A stretch of DNA of 64,000 bases, taken from positions 9,312 to 73,311 of the forward strand of contig DAOOIT010000028.1 of assembly GCA_035384565.1 (NCBI GenBank), written 5' to 3'. A program made the translations under genes and the position numbers. Each line of letters opens with the position of its first letter. Position 1 is the first letter of the stretch. Positions 8,581 to 17,105 of this stretch are shown piece by piece. Source of the stretch: Planctomycetota bacterium (GTDB lineage Bacteria; Planctomycetota; PUPC01; DSUN01). The notes below the pieces were generated by a model that searched no databases, was not told the DNA's origin, and saw only the letters and a program-made list of their open reading frames with translations.

Positions 8581-9837
8581 TCACGCTTCCGGCAAATGCC
8601 ACGGTGCCCGCATCGGGATGTCTACAAGGCGATTGGCCTCGTCGTCGCCGATGCACTGCTGCTTCACGGGGTCCCAGCGGATCTTGCGGCCCAACCGGAT
8701 GGCGATGTTGCCGAGGAGGAAGAGGGTGTTGGCGCGGTGCGAGCTGTCGGCGCCCCCGCCCGAGGGCTTGCGCGTGCGCTCGGCCTCCTCGAAGCTGATG
8801 AGCGGCTTGGTGTCGGGCAGCGCGTCAAGGCCGTCCATCAGGCCGGCGGGTTCGCAGCGGCCGTCGCGCCACACCTTGCCGTTCGGGCCCTCGAGGAAGG
8901 GGGCGGGCTGCGGCTCCGGCCCCCATTCGCCGCTCTCGATGAGAATCGTGATGTCGTCGGGGTAACGAATGGTGACGCTGTGCCAGGGGCCGCAGGCGTC
9001 GTCGTGCGCGGGCCAGGGGGCCACGGCCTCGACCTCGGCCGGCCCCGTGTCGTCCTTGTCGAGCATGTACTGGATGGGGTCGAGGTGGTGCTGGCCCTGG
9101 TCGGCCAGGCCGCCGCCGTCATAGTCCCAGTAGCAGCGGAACATGAAGTGCACGCGGTGCGGGTGATAGGGCTTGAAGGGCGCGGGACCAAGCCACAGGT
9201 TGTAGTCGAGGTTCGGCGGCACGGGCTGCGGCGGCAGGTGGCGGAGGCCCGTGAACCACTTGACGTTCCAGTTGTAGCCCTGGGCGCGGCCGGCGCGCAC
9301 GAGGAGCGGCTTGCCCAGGCGTCCGCTCTGGACGAGTTTGCGCAGGCGGCCCATGCCGTAGCGGCCGTAGGTGCCGATCTGGAAGACGCGCCCGTAGCGC
9401 CGGATGGCGTCGGCGATGGCCTGCCCCTCGCGGATGAACTTCGTCATCGGCTTCTCGCAGAGCACGTCCTTGCCCGCCTGGGCCGCCTGGATGCTGATGA
9501 GCGCGTGCCAGTGGGGCGGGGTGGCGATGCAGACCTCGTCAATGGCCTGCACCTCGAGGAGCTGGCGGAAGTCGGCGTAGGGGGTGCAGCCGGAGCCCAC
9601 CTTCTTCGCGGCGGCCTCGAGGTGATTCTTGTCCACGTCGCACACGGCGACGACGCGGCGGTCGCGCGGCGTGAGGAACGCCTGGCCGCGTCCCCCGGTG
9701 CCGATCACGCCGCGGGCCAGCGTATCGCTGGGCGCCTTCTGGCCCGGGCCGCCGAGAACCCATCGGGGAACGACGCTGAAGAGGGCCAGCGCGCTACCCT
9801 GAAGGATCTGCCGGCGGCAAAGGGGCATTGGCGACAT
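8581..9837 (-). CDS. Gfo/Idh/MocA-family oxidoreductase, Tat-exported
   Basis: 418 aa NAD(P)-dependent sugar (or inositol) dehydrogenase-like protein. The ATG at 9837 follows GGAGG and begins a Tat-type signal (CRRQILQGSALALF). The Rossmann domain shows GVIGTGGRGQ near residue 45, VAVCDVD, and the catalytic Lys motif CEKPM. The C-terminal Gfo/Idh domain carries the planctomycete-type stretches LDYNLWLGPAPFKPYHP and YDGGGLADQGQHHLDPIQYM. Family members typically oxidise or reduce sugars, often through 3-keto intermediates. Its sequence differs more from the three other copies in the window than they do from each other. Likely periplasmic. Confidence 0.88.
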   Translation of the reverse strand: MSPMPLCRRQILQGSALALFSVVPRWVLGGPGQKAPSDTLARGVIGTGGRGQAFLTPRDRRVVAVCDVDKNHLEAAAKKVGSGCTPYADFRQLLEVQAIDEVCIATPPHWHALISIQAAQAGKDVLCEKPMTKFIREGQAIADAIRRYGRVFQIGTYGRYGMGRLRKLVQSGRLGKPLLVRAGRAQGYNWNVKWFTGLRHLPPQPVPPNLDYNLWLGPAPFKPYHPHRVHFMFRCYWDYDGGGLADQGQHHLDPIQYMLDKDDTGPAEVEAVAPWPAHDDACGPWHSVTIRYPDDITILIESGEWGPEPQPAPFLEGPNGKVWRDGRCEPAGLMDGLDALPDTKPLISFEEAERTRKPSGGGADSSHRANTLFLLGNIAIRLGRKIRWDPVKQQCIGDDEANRLVDIPMRAPWHLPEA

Positions 9838-9929
9838 GGCGGCCTCCTTCGGGCAGTCTGGGTCGCGTCCCGCGTGCCCCGTCCCGCGTGCCGGCAGAAG
9901 AGGGCATAGGGCAAGGGCCGCGCAAGTGC

Positions 9930-10202
9930 TCAGTGGGCCATGACCGGGCTGAGGTCCTCCGTCGGCACCTGCACGCCGTGGAGCCGTCGGGTGATGGCTC
10001 GAAGGTCCTCGGGGGTCACAGAGCCGGGGGACAGGAACTCGATGCCGAGCACCTCCCCGTCGGAGGCGGTGTCTACCAGCACACCGGGGCTGACCTCCTC
10101 TGTGCGGCACGGCTCCGCGGGTCGCCTGTCGCTCAGATACAGATAGCCCGCGAAGGGCTTGCCCTTGCGGTATGTGATCTCGAGGTAGGGGTGTTTGACC
10201 AT
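9930..10202 (-). CDS. DUF2283-like protein, putative antitoxin partner
   Basis: 90-residue protein with the DUF2283 pattern: YLYLSDRRPAEP, then VSPGVLVDTASDGEVLGIEFL, three or four beta strands with the conserved G-V-L-V-D and V-x-G-I-E. It begins one base after the stop of the upstream DUF4258-like gene, so the pair is translationally linked. DUF4258/DUF2283 pairs are commonly treated as TA-like modules. That role is an inference from family and arrangement. Confidence 0.65.
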   Translation of the reverse strand: MVKHPYLEITYRKGKPFAGYLYLSDRRPAEPCRTEEVSPGVLVDTASDGEVLGIEFLSPGSVTPEDLRAITRRLHGVQVPTEDLSPVMAH

Positions 10203-10203
10203 G

Positions 10204-10467
10204 TCACACTCTCCAGACTGTCACGACCGCCAGCTTGCGCTCGTCGTAGTCGGGTTCGACGACGATGCGCCACTGCTCGCGGCCGAGGCGCGCGTGCAGC
10301 ACGAAGCGGCCCTCGACATGGCTGGGCAGGATCGCCACCACATCAGCCACCATCGTCCTCAAGTCAGTCTCATTGAACCCTCTGGCCAAGGACCGCTTGT
10401 TGACATGATAGCCGATCTCGATCTCCCAGTCCAGCCATTCCGCCGACTTCGACCGCTTCTGGGGCAT
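10204..10467 (-). CDS. DUF4258-like protein, putative toxin
   Basis: 87-residue protein: an N-terminal helix region (WLDWEIEIGYHVNKRSLARG), TDLRTMVADVVAILPSH, then strands VLHARLGREQWRIVVEPDYD and LAVVTVWRV. The order His-rich helix, conserved R-x-x-V-x and a C-terminal V-V-T-V strand resembles DUF4258/RelE-fold proteins. It precedes the DUF2283-like gene with a one-base gap. Its ribosome site is weak. The 61-base inverted repeat at 10493-10553 lies just upstream. Confidence 0.55.
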   Translation of the reverse strand: MPQKRSKSAEWLDWEIEIGYHVNKRSLARGFNETDLRTMVADVVAILPSHVEGRFVLHARLGREQWRIVVEPDYDERKLAVVTVWRV

Positions 10468-10492
10468 CGGCGGCTTCTTCTGACTTGAGGGC

Positions 10493-10553
10493 GGGCGATG
10501 CCGCTCCGATAGGACCCATAGGTCGTATCGGTCCTATCGCGGCGGCATCGCCC
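10493..10553. repeat. Strong inverted repeat between DUF1080 and DUF4258 genes
   Basis: GGGCGATGCCGC (10493-10504) pairs perfectly with GCGGCATCGCCC (10542-10553). Inside, CGATAGGACC (10507-10516) pairs with GGTCCTATCG (10530-10539). It could be a terminator for the DUF1080 gene (no T-tract), an operator for the downstream pair, or a REP-like repeat. The inner GGTCGTATC-GGTCCTATC is two units of the 9-bp repeat also seen at 54205-54240. Confidence 0.7.
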
Positions 10554-10561
10554 CCGATCGA

Positions 10562-11227
10562 TCACTGGCTTTTCTTCTCGGGCAGCGCCTTGAGGGTGAC
10601 GTTCTTGTACCACACGGCGTTGCCGTGGTCCTGGAAGCCGATGAAGCCCTTGCGCGGCATGTCCTTGTAGGCCGTCTTGAACTTGTTCTTCGAGCCGTCG
10701 GGGTTCTTGCCCGCCTCGGTCCACTGGTCGAGGTCCATGTCGATCACCTTCTCGCCGTTGAGGACGACCTCGATCTTGTTCTCGTTGCAGGTGATGGTGA
10801 CGTGGTTCCACTCGCCGACCGGCTTCTCGGCGTTCTTCGAGGGGGCGAGGACGTCGTAGATCGAGCAGCAGTCGTTCTTGCCCGGCTTCTGGCGGCCCGT
10901 GGAGTCGAGAATCTGGACCTCGATGCCTGTCTGCACGGGGTCGCCGGTCTTGGCCGTGCGGATGAAGATGCCGCTGTTGGCGCCCTTGGAGACCTTGAAG
11001 TCGAGGTCAAGCACGAAGTTGCCGAACTGCTCCTTCGTCCAGATGTAGCCGCAGCCCTTCTGCCAGGCCAGCGCGCCCTCGGCGTCAATCGTCCAGCCGC
11101 CGGTGGGCTTCTGCGTCCAGGCATCGAGGTTCTTGCCGTCGAAGAGCACGGTCACGCCCTCCTCGCCGGCCGCGGCCATCGAGGCCATCAGGCATACGAG
11201 CACGCCCATCTTCAGCCAACCACTCAC
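10562..11227 (-). CDS. DUF1080 (3-keto-disaccharide hydrolase-like) exported protein
   Basis: 221 aa. The GTG at 11227 is preceded by AAGGAG and opens a signal peptide (VSGWLKMGVLVCLMASMAAA, cleavage before GEE). The mature protein is a concanavalin-like DUF1080 domain: VTVLFDGKNLDAWTQ, then ANSGIFIRTAKTGDPVQTGI, GEWNHVTITCNENKIEVVLN and KGFIGFQDHGNAVWYKNVTL. DUF1080 members have been linked to 3-keto-glycoside hydrolysis and are often encoded near Gfo/Idh oxidoreductases that make 3-keto sugars, as here. Probably periplasmic. It is single-domain and of normal length for the family. Confidence 0.85.
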   Translation of the reverse strand: MSGWLKMGVLVCLMASMAAAGEEGVTVLFDGKNLDAWTQKPTGGWTIDAEGALAWQKGCGYIWTKEQFGNFVLDLDFKVSKGANSGIFIRTAKTGDPVQTGIEVQILDSTGRQKPGKNDCCSIYDVLAPSKNAEKPVGEWNHVTITCNENKIEVVLNGEKVIDMDLDQWTEAGKNPDGSKNKFKTAYKDMPRKGFIGFQDHGNAVWYKNVTLKALPEKKSQ

Positions 11228-11263
11228 CGCATTCTCCTTTCCGAGCCAGGGGTCCTGCCGTCT

Positions 11264-11347
11264 GCGTGATGCGTGATACGTGAGAAGAGAAGGCGGGACA
11301 ACGGGCTTCCTGGCTTCTCTGCTCTTCTCACGCATTACGCATCACGC
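11264..11347. repeat. 26-bp inverted repeat between DUF1080 and HEAT genes
   Basis: GCGTGATGCGTGATACGTGA... (11264-11289) is the reverse complement, with two mismatches, of 11322-11347. It contains tandem GTGATGC-like units. It lies between the HEAT gene's stop and the DUF1080 gene's start, both on the minus strand, and could act as a terminator-like stem or be a REP-type insertion. Confidence 0.6.
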
Positions 11348-11354
11348 TCCACGT

Positions 11355-14003
11355 TCACTTCCCACTCGGGTCGGCCACCAGGCCGTCGAGGCGCTCGCCC
11401 TTCGGGCCGCGCAGGCGCAGGCACACGCTCCACTCGCCGCCGCCCTGGGTGACTTTGACGAGAAGGTCGTTCCAGCCCTCCTCGAGGGTGACATCGGCCT
11501 TGTCGCTGCCCGGGCTGCACGGCCGCGTGGCGTTGTTGGCGTGGACCACTTTGCCGTTGAGCCACACCTTGAGGCCGTCGTCGCTGCCCGCTTCGATTCG
11601 CGCGTTCTGCTTCTTGGGCGATTGCACACGGGTGCGCAGGTACACGCAGGCGTCGTTGCCTTGGATGCCGGGCGTCTTATCGAATTCGATGAGCCAGGGC
11701 CGCCCCTTGTCGGTGCCGATGGGCATGGGCCGCCACTTGGCCGCCTCGCGGGGCGCAGACGCCCCGCCCGCGAGCTCCTTCTCGGGCGCGAAGGCCACGT
11801 CGAAGAGGCCGGGGCCGTCCTTGCCCCCCTGGGTGTAGGGGCCGGAGACCTGCCAGGCGGTGATGTAGTCCTCGAAGCGTTCGAGGAGCGCCAGGGCCTC
11901 GGCGGCCTCTTTCTTCACCTGGGGGTTGTCGCTGAGCTCGCTGAGGCTCTTGAGCACCTCCTTGGCCTTGGCCTGGTACGAGCCGCTGATCTGGCGGGCG
12001 ACGCGCACGGCGGCGATCTCGGCCTCGGTGCGGAGCCCGGCGTCGTCTATGCACTTGAGGGCGAGGTCGAGCACGCCCAGGCTGGCCACGCCGCCCATGG
12101 CGCCCAGCACCATCTTCTTGTCCTCGGGCCGCGGGGCGGCGGCCAGCGCGCTGGCGAAGAGCTGGCGCAACTCGTCGCCCGACAGGCCGCCGACCTTTCC
12201 CGCCACGTCCACCGCGCCGCGGATGGCCAGCACGCGGCGGGGCAGCGAGGGGTCGCTCTTGGCGATCTCGAGCAGTTCCTTCGCCACGGAGGCGTCGGCC
12301 CAGTTGGGCAGGGCGCGGAAGGCGGCGTCCTGGACCTCGGGCGCGGCGTCCTTCATCGCCGAGCGGACGAGGGCGAGTGCCTTGGCCCCGCCGAGGGCCG
12401 AGGCGATGCGGAGGATGGCCACGCGCGCGGGCACGCCCGCGCCGGGGAAGGCGGCCAGGACGGCCGCGGTGCGCTGGTCGGCGTCCTCCACACGGCGGGC
12501 GATGGCGATGAGGGTGCGCTCGGCGGCGGTGCGCTCGGCGTCGTCCTTCGCCGCCACGAGCATCTTCGCCAGGTCGGGCAGGGCCTTCTCGTCGGCCACG
12601 TCGGCCAGGGCCCTGAGCGCCTCGGTGCGCACGGCGGCGTCGGGGTCGGCCGCGGCCTTGAGCAGCGTGGGCGCCACGGCGGGCGTGCGGCGGGCGGCGA
12701 TGCAGCCGATGAGCTGCACCTTCGCGGCGGGCGCCGCATCGGCCATCGCCTTCACCAGGGCGGCCGTGATGCCGTCGCCGGGGATGGCGTTGACGGCGTT
12801 CCTCACGGCCTCGAGTTCCTTGTCCCGGGCCTTCGCCAGCGCGGCGACGAGCGCGGGGGCCGCGGCGTCGTTGCGCAGCAGGCCCATGCCCTCGAAGGCC
12901 GCGATGCGCACCGCCTCGTCGGCGTCGGCCGCGGCGGCGAGGAAGGTGGGCAGGGCCTCCTTGTCGCGGCCCTGGGCCAGCGCGCCGAGGAGCACGACCT
13001 TGAGCTCCGGCGCCGCCGTCTTCATCTTCGCGGTGATGGCGTCGGACACCTCGCGCCCGGGCAGCAGCCCGAGGGCCTCGAGGGCGGCGCCGCGCACCTG
13101 GTCGTTCTTGTCGGCAAGGGCGGTGAAGATCGTGTCGAGCTCCTTCACGCCGCCGGCCCGGCCGACGCCCACGATGGCTGCGCAACGCAGGTGATTGCTC
13201 GGCGAATCGAGGAATCTGCGGTAGAGGGCGAGGGCAGCGGCCTTGTCGCCGCCGGCGGCCAGGCGGTCGGCCAGGTGCAGGCAGGCGTCGGTGGCGCGCT
13301 GCTTCGCGCGGTCGGAGCCTTTGGCCATGCCGGCCACGAGGGCGTCGGCGACCGACTTGTCGCCCGTGCGGGCCAGCCCCCCGAGGGCGGCGGAGCGCAC
13401 GTCGTCGTTGGCGTCGCCCGCGAGCTTGAGCAGGGCCGGCGCGGCCGCCGCGTCCCCGCGCGTGGCCAGCGCGTTGGCGAAGGCGACCTTCCAGGCGGGG
13501 TCGGTGGCGGCCTGGAGCGCGGCCACGAGCTTGGCCGTGGCCGCGGGCGCGGGGTTGTGCTGGAGGGCCGTGCGGGCGCGCTCGCGCACCAGATCGTCCT
13601 TGTCGTTCAGTTGAGCGGCCACGGCGTCCACCGCCTCGGCGCGCCCGATGAGCTGAAGCTGCTTGAGGAACCACACGCGTGGCCATTTGCCGAGGTCGGG
13701 CCTCGCGAGGCGGGCGGTCATCGCCTTGCACACGGCCAGGCGCTTCGCCTCGGCGCCGGGCGCGCCGGCGCGCCAGCAGAGGTCCTGGAACGCCTGCTCG
13801 GGCTTCTGGCGGTCGCCCAGGTTCTCGCTGCTCATCGCGGGCAGCCAGGCGTCGAGCACCTGGCCGTAGGCCGCTTCGAGATTCGCGGGCGGGTTCGGCC
13901 CGTCGAGCTGTTGGACCAGCTCCTCCACGCTCGCTTCGCCGGCGAGTGCGGTGCCGGCCAGCGCGGCAAACGACAGAGCCCAGGTGAGCCTCGGCAATCT
14001 CAT
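11355..14003 (-). CDS. Exported HEAT-repeat protein with C-terminal beta-sandwich domain (copy A)
   Basis: 882 aa. The signal peptide MRLPRLTWALSFAALAGTALA is followed by about 680 residues of HEAT/PBS-lyase-like helical repeats (recurring D-x-x-V-R-x-A-A-x-x-A-L units such as DDLVRERARTAL, DDVRSAALGGL, DEAVRIAAFEG, DAAVRTEALRAL). From about residue 710 (EDYITAWQVSGPYT) a PA14/galactose-binding-like beta domain follows, with IEAGSDDGLKVWLNGKVVHA and LLVKVTQGGGEWSVCLRLRG. HEAT arrays act as scaffolds. The C-terminal fold suggests carbohydrate or surface binding. GAGGAGAG precedes the start. It has a full-length paralogue at 21526-24192 with the same gene order, downstream of a Gfo/Idh gene. 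Confidence 0.82.
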   Translation of the reverse strand: MRLPRLTWALSFAALAGTALAGEASVEELVQQLDGPNPPANLEAAYGQVLDAWLPAMSSENLGDRQKPEQAFQDLCWRAGAPGAEAKRLAVCKAMTARLARPDLGKWPRVWFLKQLQLIGRAEAVDAVAAQLNDKDDLVRERARTALQHNPAPAATAKLVAALQAATDPAWKVAFANALATRGDAAAAPALLKLAGDANDDVRSAALGGLARTGDKSVADALVAGMAKGSDRAKQRATDACLHLADRLAAGGDKAAALALYRRFLDSPSNHLRCAAIVGVGRAGGVKELDTIFTALADKNDQVRGAALEALGLLPGREVSDAITAKMKTAAPELKVVLLGALAQGRDKEALPTFLAAAADADEAVRIAAFEGMGLLRNDAAAPALVAALAKARDKELEAVRNAVNAIPGDGITAALVKAMADAAPAAKVQLIGCIAARRTPAVAPTLLKAAADPDAAVRTEALRALADVADEKALPDLAKMLVAAKDDAERTAAERTLIAIARRVEDADQRTAAVLAAFPGAGVPARVAILRIASALGGAKALALVRSAMKDAAPEVQDAAFRALPNWADASVAKELLEIAKSDPSLPRRVLAIRGAVDVAGKVGGLSGDELRQLFASALAAAPRPEDKKMVLGAMGGVASLGVLDLALKCIDDAGLRTEAEIAAVRVARQISGSYQAKAKEVLKSLSELSDNPQVKKEAAEALALLERFEDYITAWQVSGPYTQGGKDGPGLFDVAFAPEKELAGGASAPREAAKWRPMPIGTDKGRPWLIEFDKTPGIQGNDACVYLRTRVQSPKKQNARIEAGSDDGLKVWLNGKVVHANNATRPCSPGSDKADVTLEEGWNDLLVKVTQGGGEWSVCLRLRGPKGERLDGLVADPSGK

Positions 14004-14021
14004 GTCTCTCTCCTCAGAAGC

Positions 14022-14075
14022 CTCCGCGTGCAGGTGCGCACGCCTTGCCGGAAATCGGCGATCGGGAAGGCCAAT
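14022..14075. repeat. GCGTGC/GCACGC interspersed repeat, copy 2
   Basis: CTCCGCGTGCAGGTGCGCACG is followed by an ATCGGCGATCGG segment. It occupies the gap between the Gfo/Idh gene and HEAT gene A, the same position as copy 3 in the paralogous module (24216-24266). Confidence 0.6.
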
Positions 14076-14081
14076 CGGAAG

Positions 14082-15338
14082 TCACGACAGCTTCCACGGC
14101 TCCCGGTAGGGGTAGTGGAGCAGGCGGTTGGCCTCGTCGTCGCCGACGAACTCCTCCTTCTCGGGATCCCAGCGCAGCTTGCGGCCGATGCGCCAGGCGA
14201 TGTTGCCCAGGTTGCACAGGCTCGTGGCGCGGTGGGCGATCGCCACGTCCATCACAGGCCGCCGCCGCGTGCGCACGCAGTCGAGCAGGTTGCCCATGTG
14301 GTTGTTGCTGCGGTAGAGCTCGATCTCGCCGGGACGCGCCTCGAACTTGGCCTTGGGCTCGGTGTCGAAGTTGTCCCAGGACGACAGGGTGTCTTTGTCG
14401 CCGATGTAGAAGGCGCCGTACTCGCCGCCCTTGGGTTCGCCGGGCTGGTCCCAGTGGAGGGTCCAATCCGGGTTCTTGAATTCGTAGGTGACGCTCATGC
14501 GCACGGGGTTGTCGAAGAGGCCGTCGGGGCGGTCGCCGGTGGCCTCGATGGAGACGGGGCCGGTGTGGTCCACGTTCATCGCCCAGGCCACGATGCCGAA
14601 GATGTGGGCGCCGCGGTCGCGGATGTTGCCGCCGCCGCTGCACATGAGCCAGCGGAAGTTGCCGTGGCAGGTGGCGGGATGATAGGGGAAGAACGGCAGC
14701 GGGCCGAGCCAGCGGTCGTAGTCGAGCTGCGGGGGCACAGGCTGCGGCGGCGCGGGCGGATGGGTGGGGTTGGGGTAGTGCCAGCATCGGACCTCGCGCA
14801 CGGTGCCGCAGTAGCCGTTGCGGATGTACTGGGCCACGTGGCGGCCGTGCATCGAGCGCCACTGGGTGCCCATCTGCACCACGCGGTGGTAGCGGCGCGC
14901 GGCGGCCACCATGGCCTGGCCCTCGCGAATGGTGACGGAGAGCGGCTTCTCGACGTAGACGTCCTTGCCCGCCTGGCAGGCGTGGAGCGTGTGGAGGGGG
15001 TGCCAGTGGTCGGGCGAGGCGATCACCACGGCGTCAATGTCGGGCTGGTCGAGCAACTCGCGGAAGTCGTGGAACTTCTTCGCCGTGCCGCCGGTGCGGC
15101 TGTAGGCGGCGTCGCAGCGGGCCGCGTCAATGTCGCACACGGCGGCCACGCGCGCGTCGCCGCGGCCGAGGATGTGGCCGAGGTGGCCGCTGCCCATGCC
15201 GCCCACCCCGATGTGGCCGGTGAGGATGACGTCGCTGGCGGGGGCCTGGCCCTCGGCGCCGAGCGCGCGGCTCGTGAGGAAATACGGCGCGGCCAGCAGG
15301 GCCGCGAGCGCTTGCCGGCGGGTGGTCGGTTCGCCCAT
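14082..15338 (-). CDS. Gfo/Idh/MocA-family oxidoreductase
   Basis: 418 aa. Start MGEPTTRRQALAALLAAPYF is a Tat-like signal (RRQAL), with GAGAGGG seven bases upstream. The Rossmann domain has GHIGVGGMGSGHLG, VAAVCDID, the substrate loop ASPDHWHPLHTLHAC and catalytic YVEKP. The C-terminal half has LDYDRWLGPLPFFPYHP and a GGNIRDRGAHIFGI stretch (metal/His region common in planctomycete paralogues). It is closely similar to the adjacent gene 15451-16746 (shared GYCGTVREVRCWHYPNP and YEFKNPDWTLHWDQPGEPKG), so the two are tandem duplicates. Both probably act on exported or periplasmic sugar derivatives. Confidence 0.88.
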   Translation of the reverse strand: MGEPTTRRQALAALLAAPYFLTSRALGAEGQAPASDVILTGHIGVGGMGSGHLGHILGRGDARVAAVCDIDAARCDAAYSRTGGTAKKFHDFRELLDQPDIDAVVIASPDHWHPLHTLHACQAGKDVYVEKPLSVTIREGQAMVAAARRYHRVVQMGTQWRSMHGRHVAQYIRNGYCGTVREVRCWHYPNPTHPPAPPQPVPPQLDYDRWLGPLPFFPYHPATCHGNFRWLMCSGGGNIRDRGAHIFGIVAWAMNVDHTGPVSIEATGDRPDGLFDNPVRMSVTYEFKNPDWTLHWDQPGEPKGGEYGAFYIGDKDTLSSWDNFDTEPKAKFEARPGEIELYRSNNHMGNLLDCVRTRRRPVMDVAIAHRATSLCNLGNIAWRIGRKLRWDPEKEEFVGDDEANRLLHYPYREPWKLS

Positions 15339-15450
15339 CAGTCGTCCCTCTCTTCGGGTGCGCGCGACATGCCAGGAGCACGGGCCGCGGAGCGGCTGGG
15401 CATTGAGTCCCCACGCGGGGCGCAGGGACGAGAACGCCCGAGCTCAGCGG

Positions 15451-16746
15451 TCACAGCAGCGCCCACGGCTCGCGGTACGGCGCGTGGAGCAGGCGGTTCG
15501 CGTCCTCGTCGCCGACGAACTCCTCTTTCACAGGGTCGTAGGTGAGCTTGCGGCCGACTCGCCAGGCGATGTTGCCCAGGGCGCACAGGCTGGTGATGCG
15601 ATGGCCCGCTTCGACCGGCACGATCGGGTCCTTGCGGCTCTTCACGCAGTCGAAGAAGTTGCCCACGTGGTCATTGCTCACATAGAGCGCCGTTTCGTGG
15701 GCGCCGGGCTCGAAGAAGACCTTCTTGTCGGCCCGCACGCCGTCGCAGTGGCCCACGACCAGCGAATCCTTGTCGCCGATGAACTCCACACCGTAGGGGA
15801 ACGGCTTCTCGTCGGGCGTAAAGCCTTTCGGCTCGCCCGGCTGGTCCCAGTGGAGCGTCCAGTCGGGGTTCTTGAACTCGTAGGTCACGCTCATGGTGAC
15901 GGGGATGTCGTACAGCCCCTCGGGGCGGTCGCCCGTGGCCACGACCGAGACGGGGCCGGTGTGGTCCACATTCATCGTCCAGCACACGATGCCGAAGATG
16001 TGCGCGCCGCGGTCGCGAATGTTGCCGCCGCCGCTGCACATGAGCCAGCGGAAGCTGCCGTGGGTGTGCGCCGGGTGGTAGGGGAAGTAGGGCAGCGGGC
16101 CCAGCCACAGATCGTAGTCGAGTCCGGGCGGCACGGGCTCGGGCGGCGAGGCCGGGCGGCTGGGGTTCGGGTAGTGCCAGCAACGGACCTCGCGCACCGT
16201 GCCGCAGTAGCCGTTGCGGACGTATTGGGCCGAGTAGCGGCCGCCGCTCTGCGAGCGGCCCTGGCTGCCCACCTGCACCACGCGGCGGTGGCGCCGCGTG
16301 GCGGCGATCATCGCCTGGCCCTCGCGCACCGTCACGCACATGGGCTTCTGGACGTAGACGTCCTTGCCCGCGACGACGGCGTGGAGGGTGTGGAGCGCGT
16401 GCCAGTGGTCGGGCGAGCCGATGATCACGGCATCAATATCGGGCCGCTCGAGGAGCTGGCGGAAGTCGTGGTAGGGCTTGGCCTTGCCCTCGGTGGCCGA
16501 CTCGGCGCGCGAGAGGCGCTCCCTGTCCACATCGCACACGGCGACGGCCGTGGCCACGCGGCTGCCGATCACCTGGCGCAGGTGTCCCCCGCCCATGCCG
16601 CCCACCCCGATGTGGCCGACGGCGATGCGGTCGCTCGCCGGCTCCTTTTCCGGCCCGCCCAGGGCCTGGCTCGTCAGCACGTAGGGGGCGGCGACGCCGA
16701 CGGCGACAGCTCTAAAGAAACTCCGACGCGAGACATGGTCCTGCAT
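15451..16746 (-). CDS. Gfo/Idh/MocA-family oxidoreductase with altered EKP motif
   Basis: 431 aa. Start MQDHVSRRSFFRAVAVGVA is a strong Tat signal (SRRSFFR), and GAGGG precedes the ATG. GHIGVGGMGGGHLRQ and VAVCDVD form the nucleotide-binding domain, and GSPDHWHALHTLHAV is present as in the paralogues. Where the family has EKP, with the catalytic Lys, this protein reads YVQKPMCV (codon CAG), so the conserved Glu is replaced by Gln while the Lys remains. The C-terminal domain is otherwise intact (GGNIRDRGAHIFGIVCW, LDYDLWLGPLPYFPYHP). It lies 112 bases upstream of its tandem paralogue on the same strand and may be co-transcribed with it. Confidence 0.87.
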   Translation of the reverse strand: MQDHVSRRSFFRAVAVGVAAPYVLTSQALGGPEKEPASDRIAVGHIGVGGMGGGHLRQVIGSRVATAVAVCDVDRERLSRAESATEGKAKPYHDFRQLLERPDIDAVIIGSPDHWHALHTLHAVVAGKDVYVQKPMCVTVREGQAMIAATRRHRRVVQVGSQGRSQSGGRYSAQYVRNGYCGTVREVRCWHYPNPSRPASPPEPVPPGLDYDLWLGPLPYFPYHPAHTHGSFRWLMCSGGGNIRDRGAHIFGIVCWTMNVDHTGPVSVVATGDRPEGLYDIPVTMSVTYEFKNPDWTLHWDQPGEPKGFTPDEKPFPYGVEFIGDKDSLVVGHCDGVRADKKVFFEPGAHETALYVSNDHVGNFFDCVKSRKDPIVPVEAGHRITSLCALGNIAWRVGRKLTYDPVKEEFVGDEDANRLLHAPYREPWALL

Positions 16747-17105
16747 GCGATGCCCTCGCTGTTGGCCGTGGATCCGTGGGACGAGTTCTGGCTTCGAGGG
16801 ATTATGGCGCGGGCGGGCAGCAGAGTCAAGCTGGCAAAACGGCTTGGGCGCCATAGCGGGCCCGTGCGGGCGCGTCCGCCACGTAGCCACAACCGTCCCG
16901 GTTGCGGTCACTCTGGCTTTGCCCTGGTAGAGGCGGGCCTTGTGGCCGCCCGGGGGCAGCCACAAGGACTGCCCCTACGGAGCATCGACGCGAGGTGAGC
17001 TTCGCGCAATGGAAGCGACACTGGGCTTGCAATGGCCACCATTTGCGCTACACTTGCGTTACGGCCTGTTGGTGGTGCAGGGACGCACACCGAGGAGAAT
17101 CTGCC
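16747..17105. other. Divergent intergenic region with palindromes and possible promoter
   Basis: No gene. It holds a nested palindrome (16938-16975): CCTTGTGGC/GCCACAAGG and, overlapping it, GGGGCAG/CTGCCCC. It also has a candidate promoter for the plus-strand pair: TTGCAA (17027-17032), 16 bases, TACACT (17049-17054). Confidence 0.5.
16938..16975. repeat. Nested REP-like palindrome
   Basis: CCTTGTGGC (16938-16946) pairs with GCCACAAGG (16959-16967). GGGGCAG (16953-16959) pairs with CTGCCCC (16969-16975). The two hairpins are mutually exclusive, a layout common in REP-like repeats. Confidence 0.55.

Noticed and set aside
11280..15545. Very long open frames antisense to real genes (for example about 1400 codons on the plus strand here, and others at 337-2631 minus, 25654-29238 minus, 57746-60511 minus)
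   Set aside because: High GC leaves few stop codons in the antisense frames. The products are Ala/Arg/Gly/Val-rich with no domain, signal peptide or ribosome site, and the opposite strand carries recognisable proteins.
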